A stretch of DNA of 42,532 nt from Hydrocarboniphaga daqingensis. GTDB lineage: Bacteria; Pseudomonadota; Gammaproteobacteria; Nevskiales; Nevskiaceae. The notes beneath the pieces were generated by a model, which was given only the letters and a program-made list of their open reading frames with translations, searched no databases and was not told the origin of the DNA. Below are positions 17,286-25,008 of the stretch, piece by piece. The stretch spans positions 1 through 42,532 of the forward strand of contig NZ_FQWZ01000010.1 of the NCBI RefSeq assembly GCF_900129825.1, written 5' to 3'. A program made the position numbers and the translations under genes. Positions within the stretch are counted from its first letter, which is position 1; the number at the start of each line of letters is the position of its first letter.

Positions 17286-18311
17286 GTGTCGACGACCGTC
17301 AAAAACCAATATCAAGCGCATTTATTCTTTCCGTACCAAGGCGCAACAGCAGCCGTCGGCGGATCGCAGATGCGTGCGCTGGAAATTGCGCGTGGGCTTC
17401 GCGAGCAGTTCGGCGCGCAGGTGTCGCTATGGGCAACCTCGTCGCGCTTTGCACCGGGTCTTCGTCAGCAGCACGGCGTGCGCTGGTTTGCCCCCTGGTG
17501 CACCGCGCGGGGCAGCTTCGTGTTCATCGGCACGTTCTGGCGACCCAAGCCCTGGCTCCAGCGGCTACGTCCGCATCGTTTGAGCGTGCTCGTCAACGAT
17601 ATGAATGTGGACCACTATCGCGCGCATCTGCCGTTGTATCGGCAGATGGATGGCCAAGCGCGTATCGCGTTCACCAGTGCCACACAGCGTCATCTGTTCG
17701 GCGCCGACGCGGTAGCCGACGTGGACGTGTCGCCGATCGACCTGCAGCGCTTCACGCCGGCTACCGGCCGCACCCGTATCGCCGGGCAGCTGCGCATCGG
17801 CCGGCATAGCCGCGACACGCTCGACAAGCATCACTTCCTGTACGACCCCGAGCTATACGCGGCGCTGCTCGACGACGGCGTCGACGTCGAACTGATGGGT
17901 GCGCAGTGCATCGCGCATTTGCTGCCGGCGAACGCGTCGCGGCTGCGCATCCACGCAACCGGTTCGATCGATGCGGCCGACTATCTGCGCAGCCTGGACT
18001 GCTTCATCTACCGTACCGGTACGTTCTACGACACCGCGGCGCGGGCGGTGCGCGAGGCGATGGCCTGCGGCTTGCCGGTGGTCTGCCATCGCTTCGGTGG
18101 GCATGTCGAAGACATCGTCCACGGTGAGAACGGCTTTGTATTCGACGAGCAGCGCGAAGCCATCGAGATCGTGCGCCGTCTGCGCGACGACATCGAATTG
18201 CGCCGGCGCATCGGCGCCAACGCGCGCCGCACGATGGAGGCGCTGTTTGCACCGGCCCGGCTACGCGCGATGTATCAGCGCTATCTGGGCGTCGAGCATG
18301 ACGATGGCTAG
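17286..18311 (+). CDS. GT4-like glycosyltransferase
   Basis: The product has about 341 residues. The clear part is the C-terminal Rossmann half: IYRTGTFYDTAARAVREAMA then CGLPVVCHRFGGHVEDI and ENGFVFDEQREAIEIVRRL, a GT4-type donor-binding region. The N-terminal half (LFFPYQGATAAVGGSQ) has the usual glycine-rich acceptor-side loop. The start is uncertain: GTG 17286 lies four bases after the GT2 stop, while ATG 17256 would overlap that gene by 26 bases; neither has a strong ribosome site. The usual E-x7-E acidic pair is altered: the first Glu position reads Thr/Tyr-Asp, with the later Glu in VREAMA kept. Donor unknown. Confidence 0.8.
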   Translation: MSTTVKNQYQAHLFFPYQGATAAVGGSQMRALEIARGLREQFGAQVSLWATSSRFAPGLRQQHGVRWFAPWCTARGSFVFIGTFWRPKPWLQRLRPHRLSVLVNDMNVDHYRAHLPLYRQMDGQARIAFTSATQRHLFGADAVADVDVSPIDLQRFTPATGRTRIAGQLRIGRHSRDTLDKHHFLYDPELYAALLDDGVDVELMGAQCIAHLLPANASRLRIHATGSIDAADYLRSLDCFIYRTGTFYDTAARAVREAMACGLPVVCHRFGGHVEDIVHGENGFVFDEQREAIEIVRRLRDDIELRRRIGANARRTMEALFAPARLRAMYQRYLGVEHDDG

Positions 18312-19485
18312 CCGCATCGCTGACGTACTGGGCGGGTCGGCCGGCCTATCGATCGCCGGCGGTCGCCAGCCGCGCACGCGGGTTCTCGCTGTTTTGCCGG
18401 ATCTCGACGGCGGTGGCGCCCAGCGCGTCACGCTGCGGCTGCTGGGCTGCCTCGACATGCAGCGTTACGACGTGACGCTGCTGGTACTCGATGGACCCGG
18501 TGAGTTGTCGAGCTACGTTCCCGGCTGCGTGCGCTTGTTTCATGCTCCGCAGCACCACGGGCTCCGGCTCGGCACATTGGCCACGCTGTGGCATGCGCGC
18601 GATGCCGATGTATTGATTGCATGCACCGAGCTGCGAGCGAGCTATTGCGTACAGACAGCGGCGCGTTGGTTACACAAGCCCTCCATCGGCTGGGTCCGGA
18701 TCGCGTTCGACGAGTACGCCGCGCAACTGAGCGCGCGCCATCGTCGACGGTCACGTGACACCTATGGTGACTTCGACCGGCTGGTGTTCGTATCCGACGG
18801 CGCCCGGCAGTCGTTCGAACGCTGGTACGGCGAGCAACGGCCAGCGTGGCGCACGGTACTCAACCCTTACCAAGCCGATGTGCCGGTGATCGGACACCCC
18901 CGTGCGGAGCCCACCGAGCTCAGTGCATCGGGCCGGCCGCTACTGACGGCGATCGGCCGGCTTGAATCACGTAAGGGCTTTGATCTGCTGATCCGCGCGG
19001 CCGGCATCGCGCGTCGTGCAGGAGCGGAGTTCGATCTGGCGATACTCGGCGAAGGCCCGCTGCGCGATGTGCTTCAAACCCAGGCGCAGGCCGAGGGCAT
19101 CGCCGACCGATTGCAGATGCCGGGCTTCACCCATGATGTCGCGCAGTGGCTGCGCCGCAGCCGAGCCTATGTGTTGTCGTCGCGTATCGAAGGACTGCCG
19201 GGCACGATTCTGGAAGCCTTCGCAGCCGGCACGCCGGTGATTGCGACGCGCTGTCCGCATGGGCCCGAGGAGATGCTGCTGCAGGGCCGTTGTGGCGTGC
19301 TGGTACCGGTCGACGATGCCGCTGCGATGGCCAAGGCGATCGGCGAGGTGCTCGACTCACCGCAGCGATGCCGTGAGCTGGCCAGCGCCGGGCGTCAGCG
19401 GCTGCGCGATTTTGCGCCGGACGTGATCATGCCGCAGTGGCAGGCGCTGATCGACGACCTGGTCGCGCAGCGACGTATCGCATGA
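18298..19485 (+). CDS. GT4-type glycosyltransferase, paralogue of the leftward gene at 23165-24301
   Basis: The product has 395 residues from ATG 18298, or 393 from ATG 18304; the overlap with the previous gene is 14 or 8 bases. GT4 features are VLPDLDGGGAQRVTLRLL near the N-terminus, AIGRLESRKGFDLLIRAA in the middle, and LSSRIEGLPGTILEAFAAG with CPHGPEEMLL at the donor site. It resembles the product of 23165-24301 along its length, including an RHRRRSRD/RHRRRSRA block and the endings MPQWQALID and LPQWDEIID. Those two genes therefore descend from one ancestor. The gene ends in an ATGA overlap with the fusion gene that follows. Confidence 0.88.
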   Translation: MTMASRIADVLGGSAGLSIAGGRQPRTRVLAVLPDLDGGGAQRVTLRLLGCLDMQRYDVTLLVLDGPGELSSYVPGCVRLFHAPQHHGLRLGTLATLWHARDADVLIACTELRASYCVQTAARWLHKPSIGWVRIAFDEYAAQLSARHRRRSRDTYGDFDRLVFVSDGARQSFERWYGEQRPAWRTVLNPYQADVPVIGHPRAEPTELSASGRPLLTAIGRLESRKGFDLLIRAAGIARRAGAEFDLAILGEGPLRDVLQTQAQAEGIADRLQMPGFTHDVAQWLRRSRAYVLSSRIEGLPGTILEAFAAGTPVIATRCPHGPEEMLLQGRCGVLVPVDDAAAMAKAIGEVLDSPQRCRELASAGRQRLRDFAPDVIMPQWQALIDDLVAQRRIA

Positions 19486-21284
19486 GCACGCACCAACACG
19501 TCGACGCGGACGCCTCAGCGCTGCGGGTGCTGCATCAGATTCATTTGGCGCATGACGCCTGGGGCGGCATGGAAAAGCAGTTCGCCGCGCTGCTGCGCCA
19601 CCGTGCTGCCGATCCGCGTCTGGCGCATTACCTGTCCGAGGATTTGCGCCAAGTTGCAGACGGGGTCGCTGCGGCGTTGCTGGGCTTGAGCGCGCCACCG
19701 GTCGATGCGCGTCGATGGCACGGCGTGACCGTGCCGAACTGGCGCGGCATGCGCCAATCGCGACAAGCAAGTCAGGCGCGAGCCTGGCGGATCGACACCG
19801 TGCTCAGCTGGAACCGCTTCGGTGACCCTCGGCCGCTACAGCTTGCCAGGCGGATCGGTGCTGCATCGGTGTATTGGGAGCGAGGTGCGGCTTGGTTCGC
19901 GCGTAACCGTGCGCCCGATGCCGACTTCCTGCACGGCTTCGACTGCTATCTGGCCAACTCCCGGGCGTGCGCGGCGATGTTGCGCTACTGGGGTGTGACC
20001 GCACCGATCCACATCTGCGCACCCGGCATCGCGCAGGCCCGGCCGGGCGTGGCGCGCATCGCGCCGCAATGGCCATTGCGGCTTGGCTTTGCAGCGCGGC
20101 TGCAGAGCTTCAAGGGTGGCGTGCTGGCGGTGCACACGCTGGCAGCGCTGCGTCGGTCAGGCGTCGAGGCGACACTGACGATGGCCGGCGACGGACCGGA
20201 CCGTGATTCGATCCAGTCCCAGGCGCAGCGGCTCGGCATTGACGATCTGCGATTCACCGGGCGCATCACGGACATGGATGCTTTCTACCAGCAGATCGAC
20301 CTGTTGTTGCATCCGGCGCTACGCGAGCCTTACGGCAATGTCGTGGCCGAAGCGCTGATCGCCGGTGTGCCCGTGGTGGCGACAGCGGTCGATGGTGTGC
20401 CCGACGTGATCCGCGACGGTGTGGATGGCCGCTGCGTCGAGCCGACGCTGCCGCTGTCCGCGCTGGCGTCGTTCGGCGGTGATCCCGATCAGGTGTATCC
20501 ACGCGTCTGGCGCCCAGAGTTGCAGCGGGTCGCCGAGCCGGGCGTGCCCGATCCCGCTGCCCTTGCCGAGGCCGTGCTGCAAGTGGCCGGTGATGACGCG
20601 CGCTATGCCGCGTTCAGTGCGGCGGCGGTCGATGGCCTGCGCCGCTTCGACTATGCCGCGCATGTCGAGCAGTTGATCGGCTATCTGCAGCAGGCGGGTG
20701 CGTCGGGTCACGCGCACCGGCGTCGCAGCTCGATGCGCCCCTACAACTGTGATGATCAGCAGCGCCCAGCCTGGTACGACCGTGCCGACAAGGCAGCGCA
20801 ATTGATCGCAGCCCTGCCGGCGGCCGGTGCTGGCCGCGCGCTGTCGCTGGCCGATATCGGTTGCGGCGATCAGAAGCTGCGGGCGTCGCTGGCGCGTCAC
20901 GGTGTGGCGATCCGCTATCACGGCTACGACCGTGTTCCGCAAGCCGAGGCGGTGCGGCCGTTCGACGCCGAATACGACGCGCTACCGTCCGACCACGATG
21001 TGGCCGTGCTGCTGGGTGTCGGCGAGTATCTCGACGATGTGCCGGGCTGCTTGCGTCGACTGCGCGCCCGCGCGTCGGTGTTGGTCATCAGCCATACGCT
21101 GGCCGAGCCGCCGCGATCGCCGGCCGAGTTGCAGCGCCTTGGCTGGCGTCTGCACGTGTCGGGTGATGAGTTCGAAGAAATGCTGATCGGCTGCGGCTGG
21201 CAGCCCGATGCGCACTGCATGACCGATGACGGCAAGACGCGGATCTGGGCCTGCCGTCGCAGCGCGACCGGCATCGCCGGATGA
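19482..21284 (+). CDS. Fusion of a GT4-type glycosyltransferase with a SAM-methyltransferase-like domain
   Basis: The product has 600 residues from ATG 19482, which overlaps the previous stop by four bases. Residues 1 to about 405 form a GT4 enzyme (LGFAARLQSFKGGVLAVHTL; HPALREPYGNVVAEALIAG; GVPVVATAVDGVPDVI). A linker near 405-420 leads to a Rossmann methyltransferase-like domain with motif I ADIGCGDQ (about 457-464), an acidic YDRVP ribose-site region, a VLLGVGEYLDD segment and a late strand VLVISHTLAEPP. The methyltransferase part could also be translated alone from ATG at residue 418. The junction is in frame with no stop, so this looks like a real fusion rather than an error. It may add and then O-methylate a sugar, or cap a chain; this is inference. 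Confidence 0.85.
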   Translation: MSTHQHVDADASALRVLHQIHLAHDAWGGMEKQFAALLRHRAADPRLAHYLSEDLRQVADGVAAALLGLSAPPVDARRWHGVTVPNWRGMRQSRQASQARAWRIDTVLSWNRFGDPRPLQLARRIGAASVYWERGAAWFARNRAPDADFLHGFDCYLANSRACAAMLRYWGVTAPIHICAPGIAQARPGVARIAPQWPLRLGFAARLQSFKGGVLAVHTLAALRRSGVEATLTMAGDGPDRDSIQSQAQRLGIDDLRFTGRITDMDAFYQQIDLLLHPALREPYGNVVAEALIAGVPVVATAVDGVPDVIRDGVDGRCVEPTLPLSALASFGGDPDQVYPRVWRPELQRVAEPGVPDPAALAEAVLQVAGDDARYAAFSAAAVDGLRRFDYAAHVEQLIGYLQQAGASGHAHRRRSSMRPYNCDDQQRPAWYDRADKAAQLIAALPAAGAGRALSLADIGCGDQKLRASLARHGVAIRYHGYDRVPQAEAVRPFDAEYDALPSDHDVAVLLGVGEYLDDVPGCLRRLRARASVLVISHTLAEPPRSPAELQRLGWRLHVSGDEFEEMLIGCGWQPDAHCMTDDGKTRIWACRRSATGIAG

Positions 21285-22342
21285 ATCCGGGCTACGCGCT
21301 GGTCAGCCCTTACGGAATCCCGGCCTCGCTGCGCGCACGCAAGGTCGCCAACATCGGCGACGGCTTCATCGTGCGGGCGATCGAACGCTTGCTGGCGCCG
21401 CGTGTGGCGACGCTCCGGTGCTCACCGCGCATGACGCCAGCAGCGGCGATGCTGGCGCGCTTGCAGCAGGCTGGCGATGTTGTGTTGGCCGGAGCCAATC
21501 AGCTCGACGATGGATACCGCATCTGGCCCGGTATGACGGCCGAGCAGGTGCAGCGCGCTTGTTGGCGCTTCGTGATCTTCGGCTTGGGCTTGAACGGCGA
21601 CCCGGCTCGCAACCAGCAGATGTCGGAGGCGACGTGCGCGATCATCGAGGCGATTCATCAACGTATCGAGCTGTCGTCGTGGCGGTGTCCGGCAACGGTC
21701 CGATACCTGCAGCGCGAGCTACCGCATTTGGCAGACCGCTTCGTGATGACCGGCTGCCCGGTGCTGCTGGATACGCCGGTACTCGATGGGGCGCGATTTT
21801 CGTCTGCCGAGCGTGTCGTCGCGGTGACGGCCACCGAGCGTGGCGATTACTGGCAACGCGAAACCGCCATCATTGACTGCGTCGCGCGCCGCTTTCCGCG
21901 CGCTCGGCGCTACTTCGTTGTTCACCAGGATTTTGCCGCGCTGCCGGTGATCGGCCGATGGCACGACCGGCTGCGAGGCCGGCACAGTATTGGCGATTCC
22001 GCCGGCGCGCTGGCCTTGCGCGGGTATGCGCAAAGCCGTGGCTATCAAGTGCTGGTGCCTGACAACGCCGATGTCGCAGCCGTCCTCTACGAGGCGGTCG
22101 ACGTCCATGTCGGCAGCCGCCTGCATGCGCACTTGCTGATGCTCAGTCGCAATCGCCGCAGCTGGCTGGTGCCGGTCGATCAACGCGGCCACGGCATGGC
22201 CGAGGCGTTTGCTTTTCCGCTGGTGACGGCGGATGCACCCGAGCCGGACTGGGACTTCGACTTCGAGCCGTTGCGGCAGCACGTTCGCGTGGCTTGGTCA
22301 GAGATGCAGCGATTCCTGCGCAGCTGGTCGGCGAGCGGCTGA
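21281..22342 (+). CDS. Polysaccharide pyruvyl transferase family protein
   Basis: The product has 353 residues and overlaps the fusion gene by four bases. It shows the layout of the polysaccharide pyruvyl transferase superfamily: an N-terminal NIGDGFIVRAIERLL loop-helix, a central strand FVIFGLGLNGDP, and a C-terminal VGSRLHAHLLMLS motif whose Arg/His pair is characteristic. Members transfer a pyruvate ketal from phosphoenolpyruvate to a sugar, although some family members have been recruited to other reactions. A pyruvyl group would add negative charge to the surface glycan, alongside the sulfate suggested by the first gene of the operon. The stop codon shares one base with the next start (TGATG). 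Confidence 0.78.
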   Translation: MNPGYALVSPYGIPASLRARKVANIGDGFIVRAIERLLAPRVATLRCSPRMTPAAAMLARLQQAGDVVLAGANQLDDGYRIWPGMTAEQVQRACWRFVIFGLGLNGDPARNQQMSEATCAIIEAIHQRIELSSWRCPATVRYLQRELPHLADRFVMTGCPVLLDTPVLDGARFSSAERVVAVTATERGDYWQRETAIIDCVARRFPRARRYFVVHQDFAALPVIGRWHDRLRGRHSIGDSAGALALRGYAQSRGYQVLVPDNADVAAVLYEAVDVHVGSRLHAHLLMLSRNRRSWLVPVDQRGHGMAEAFAFPLVTADAPEPDWDFDFEPLRQHVRVAWSEMQRFLRSWSASG

Positions 22343-23127
22343 TGCGCTTCGTCACGTTTCATGTGCAGACCGAGGCGGCGCATCCGCATCTGCGCATCGA
22401 CCACGCGCATTACCTGCAGCTGCTGGAGTTGATGGTGCGCTCGGTGCGCCGCTTTCACCCAGCCGCGTCGGTTACGGTGCTGACCGATGCGGTTACCGAT
22501 TTGAGCGCGCTGCGCGTGCCGGTGTCGCGAGAGGTTCATCCAGTGGATGCCGGCGCGCTGATGCTGTCACGGGCACGAGCGCAATGGGCCCATTTGCAGC
22601 GGCACGGCTTGCCCGAGCCCTTGTTGTTTCTCGACACCGATATGCTGGTCAACGCCGATCTGAGTACGTTGCCGGCGATCCACGCATTCGATGTCGCGCT
22701 GACCGTTCGCGAGCACCGGCAGATGCCGATCAACGGTGGATTTCTACTACTGAACAATGCCGATCCGCCGCGCGGCTTGGGCTTCTTCCAGCGCTATCTG
22801 CGAGCCTTTGAGCATCAGGCGCATGACGCCGGTCGGGCCGCATGGTACGGCGACCAACACGCGCTGGCCGCAGCGGTGGCCAGCGAGACCGACGCTCGTC
22901 TGCTGATGTTGCCGTGTGCGCGCTACAACCACACGCCGGGCAACCGCATCCGCAAAATGCGGCGCCCACGCCACGATACTGCGGTGCTGCATTTCAAGGG
23001 CGATCGCAAACGGCTGATGCCGATCTACTGGTACGCCCATCTGGCCGGCCTGCCGCCGGTACTCGGTCTGAGCTGGTGGGCCGTGCGTGCGCTCGTTGCG
23101 CGCATCCAGCGACGGCTTCGAGTCTGA
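22342..23127 (+). CDS. GT8-like nucleotide-sugar glycosyltransferase
   Basis: The product has 261 residues from ATG 22342, which overlaps the preceding TGA by one base. A GT-A fold is suggested by the LLFLDTDMLVNADL segment with the metal-binding DTD at residues 98-100, by PINGGFLLLNN, which is the family's N-x-G strand, and by AVLHFKGDRKR near the C-terminus, like the HF.G..KP ending of GT8 enzymes. These features fit retaining glycosyltransferases that extend LPS core. It is the last gene of the rightward operon, with 37 bases to the convergent GT4 gene. Donor sugar not determinable. Confidence 0.75.
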   Translation: MRFVTFHVQTEAAHPHLRIDHAHYLQLLELMVRSVRRFHPAASVTVLTDAVTDLSALRVPVSREVHPVDAGALMLSRARAQWAHLQRHGLPEPLLFLDTDMLVNADLSTLPAIHAFDVALTVREHRQMPINGGFLLLNNADPPRGLGFFQRYLRAFEHQAHDAGRAAWYGDQHALAAAVASETDARLLMLPCARYNHTPGNRIRKMRRPRHDTAVLHFKGDRKRLMPIYWYAHLAGLPPVLGLSWWAVRALVARIQRRLRV

Positions 23128-23164
23128 TGGGGGCACGCGTCGGCCATAGCCACGAACGCAACAT

Positions 23165-24301
23165 TCAGCGCGGCGGTGGCTGACGGCAGGCGATGTCGAT
23201 GATCTCATCCCACTGTGGCAGCACGTGCTCCGGACGATGCCGCTTCAGCGCCTGCAAGCCGCGTTGCGCCAGCGCCCGGCGCCGTTCCGGCGATGCCAGC
23301 AGTTGCATGATCGCCGCCGCCATCGCGTCGATATCGCCTTCGGGCACCAGCACGCCGGCGCCATCGGCGAGCAATTCGGCAGGCCCGCTGGCGCAGTCGT
23401 TGGCGATCACGGGCGTGGCGCAGGCGAAGGCTTCGAGGATCGTCGTCGGCAGCCCTTCGAGTCGAGAGCTGAGCACGTACAGTTGTGCGGCACGCAACCA
23501 GGGCAGCGGGTCGGCGACATGGCCCGGCAACGCGACGCGGTCGGCGATGTTCAGGCACTGTGCTTGCGACTGCAGTGCTGCCATCAGCGGTCCATCGCCC
23601 AGAATCACCACGTCAAAGTCGGCGCCAAGCGCGAGCGCGTTCGCGGCCGCCTGCAGCAATCGGTCAAAGCCTTTGCGGTGATCGAGCTTGCCGATGCCGA
23701 TCACGGTCGGTCGGGTGTCGAGTCTGTGCAGCCAGCGTTGCTGCGCAGGAGCCGGCGGGACGGCGTGCGGATCGCCGGCGGCTCTCAGCAGGTTCGGTAT
23801 CGTCCGCCAATGCGGCGCTTCACAGCCCCGCCATTGCCGCATCGACGCGCGTGCGCCGTCGGACACAAACACCACCGATGGGATCGCGTCATAGGCGGCG
23901 CGTGAGCGGCGTCGATGCCGTGGTGCAAATCCAGCCGCCCAAGGTGCAAACGCAATATGCACCCAGGCCAGCGCCGGCTTGCGCAGCAGCCGGGCTGCCC
24001 AATGCACGCAGAACGTGGCGCGCATTTCCACGCCGGCGATCAGCAGATCGTGGTCGCGGCCAAACCACAGCGTGGCCCAGCGTGCGCCGATCAAGCCGCC
24101 GGGCATCCAGCGAGGCCGGTGCAATAGCCGCACCTGGGGCGGCAGCAGCGCGGCCAGCGCGCTGTTGCGAGCGCCCAAGTTGAGCAAGCTCAGCTGATAA
24201 CGCGCCGGGTCCATTGCCGCGAGCAGTGCGACGGTAACGCGCGGTGCGCCGCCGTCACCCAGATCGGGCAGCACGAACAGCAAGCGGCGCGGTGCGGTCA
24301 C
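23165..24301 (-). CDS. GT4-type glycosyltransferase, paralogue of the gene at 18298-19485
   Basis: The product has 378 residues. I start it at GTG 24301-24299, which overlaps the upstream membrane-protein stop as GTGA. The longer open frame to 24874 reads through that gene and encodes low-complexity Ala/Arg sequence, so it is rejected. GT4 features are FVLPDLGDGGAPRVTVALL, IGIGKLDHRKGFDRLLQAA, LSSRLEGLPTTILEAFACA and ASGPAELLADG. It is nearly collinear with the rightward GT4 at 18298-19485, in the opposite orientation. It closes the leftward operon that begins with the GT9 gene. Confidence 0.88.
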   Translation of the reverse strand: MTAPRRLLFVLPDLGDGGAPRVTVALLAAMDPARYQLSLLNLGARNSALAALLPPQVRLLHRPRWMPGGLIGARWATLWFGRDHDLLIAGVEMRATFCVHWAARLLRKPALAWVHIAFAPWAAGFAPRHRRRSRAAYDAIPSVVFVSDGARASMRQWRGCEAPHWRTIPNLLRAAGDPHAVPPAPAQQRWLHRLDTRPTVIGIGKLDHRKGFDRLLQAAANALALGADFDVVILGDGPLMAALQSQAQCLNIADRVALPGHVADPLPWLRAAQLYVLSSRLEGLPTTILEAFACATPVIANDCASGPAELLADGAGVLVPEGDIDAMAAAIMQLLASPERRRALAQRGLQALKRHRPEHVLPQWDEIIDIACRQPPPR

Positions 24302-24954
24302 CAGGCGCTGCGCCGCATGCGCCGCGCCTGCAGCAGTGCGCTGGCGAATACCAGCGGTAGCGCCAGCTCCAGTCCTTCTTCGAGTGCCTTGACCCATAGC
24401 GAGGCGCGCTCGTGCAGCCAGTGGCCGGTGGCGTCGTGCACCAGCGCCTGGGTCTTGTCCAAGCCCAGCGATGCGGCAGCGACAGCCAGCGCCAGCAACA
24501 GCGTCCAAGCCCATTGCTGACGCCGGGTGTCGCGCTGCCGGTAGGCCTGCGCCGCCAGCAGCAGCATGTGCAGCAGCAGCGCGACGATCAGCATCAGCGT
24601 GACGCCGGCGACCAGCTTCAGACCCAATGGCGCATCGGCGGTCAGGTACCACTTGAGGCGAAACAGATTGACGCCGGTGATCGCGTTTTGCAGGTCTTGT
24701 TCGCGCGCCGCGCCGAGCAACGCGGTCAGCATCGCTGGCAGCATCAGCCGCGGCCAGCGCAGCACGTGCAACAGACACAGCAGCGCCAGCAGCAGCCAGG
24801 CGATCACGCTGAGATTTTCGACGGGACCGTTTTCGGCGAACAGCGCCAGCAGCTGCGCCTTGGGCAGCCGCCACGGCAAGGCCGACAGCACGGCGGCGTA
24901 CAGCATCAGCAGCAGCACGCTGCCGCGAAATCCCGGTGATGGCATCCGGTTCAT
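24298..24954 (-). CDS. Uncharacterised multi-spanning membrane protein in the glycan operon
   Basis: The product has 218 residues and I do not recognise the family with confidence. The start is ATG 24954 with AAGGAG six bases upstream; a TTG immediately upstream is too close to that site. About six hydrophobic segments are visible (roughly residues 10-28, 44-60, 63-78, 107-130, 145-162 and 188-206). Between them lie short conserved-looking polar stretches: LFAENGPVENLS before segment 2, REQDLQNAI before segment 3, LFRLKWYL after it, and KALEEGLELALP before the last. The acidic residues near the membrane could be catalytic or bind ions. It overlaps the next GT4 gene by four bases, so it probably works with that transferase. 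Confidence 0.75.
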   Translation of the reverse strand: MNRMPSPGFRGSVLLLMLYAAVLSALPWRLPKAQLLALFAENGPVENLSVIAWLLLALLCLLHVLRWPRLMLPAMLTALLGAAREQDLQNAITGVNLFRLKWYLTADAPLGLKLVAGVTLMLIVALLLHMLLLAAQAYRQRDTRRQQWAWTLLLALAVAAASLGLDKTQALVHDATGHWLHERASLWVKALEEGLELALPLVFASALLQARRMRRSAW

Positions 24955-25008
24955 CAACGCTCCTTGTCGATCCGGTATCAGACGGCGCGCTCCGGCGCCG
25001 GCGAGGGT

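Noticed and set aside
11618-23127. A horizontally acquired glycan island
   Set aside because: Base composition and codon use look like the flanking housekeeping genes. No integrase, insertion sequence or tRNA border is seen, so transfer cannot be supported from this window.
24302-24874. An N-terminal extension of the leftward GT4 gene
   Set aside because: The extra residues overlap the membrane-protein gene in another frame and are Ala/Arg low-complexity. GTG 24301 with a four-base overlap fits the operon pattern.
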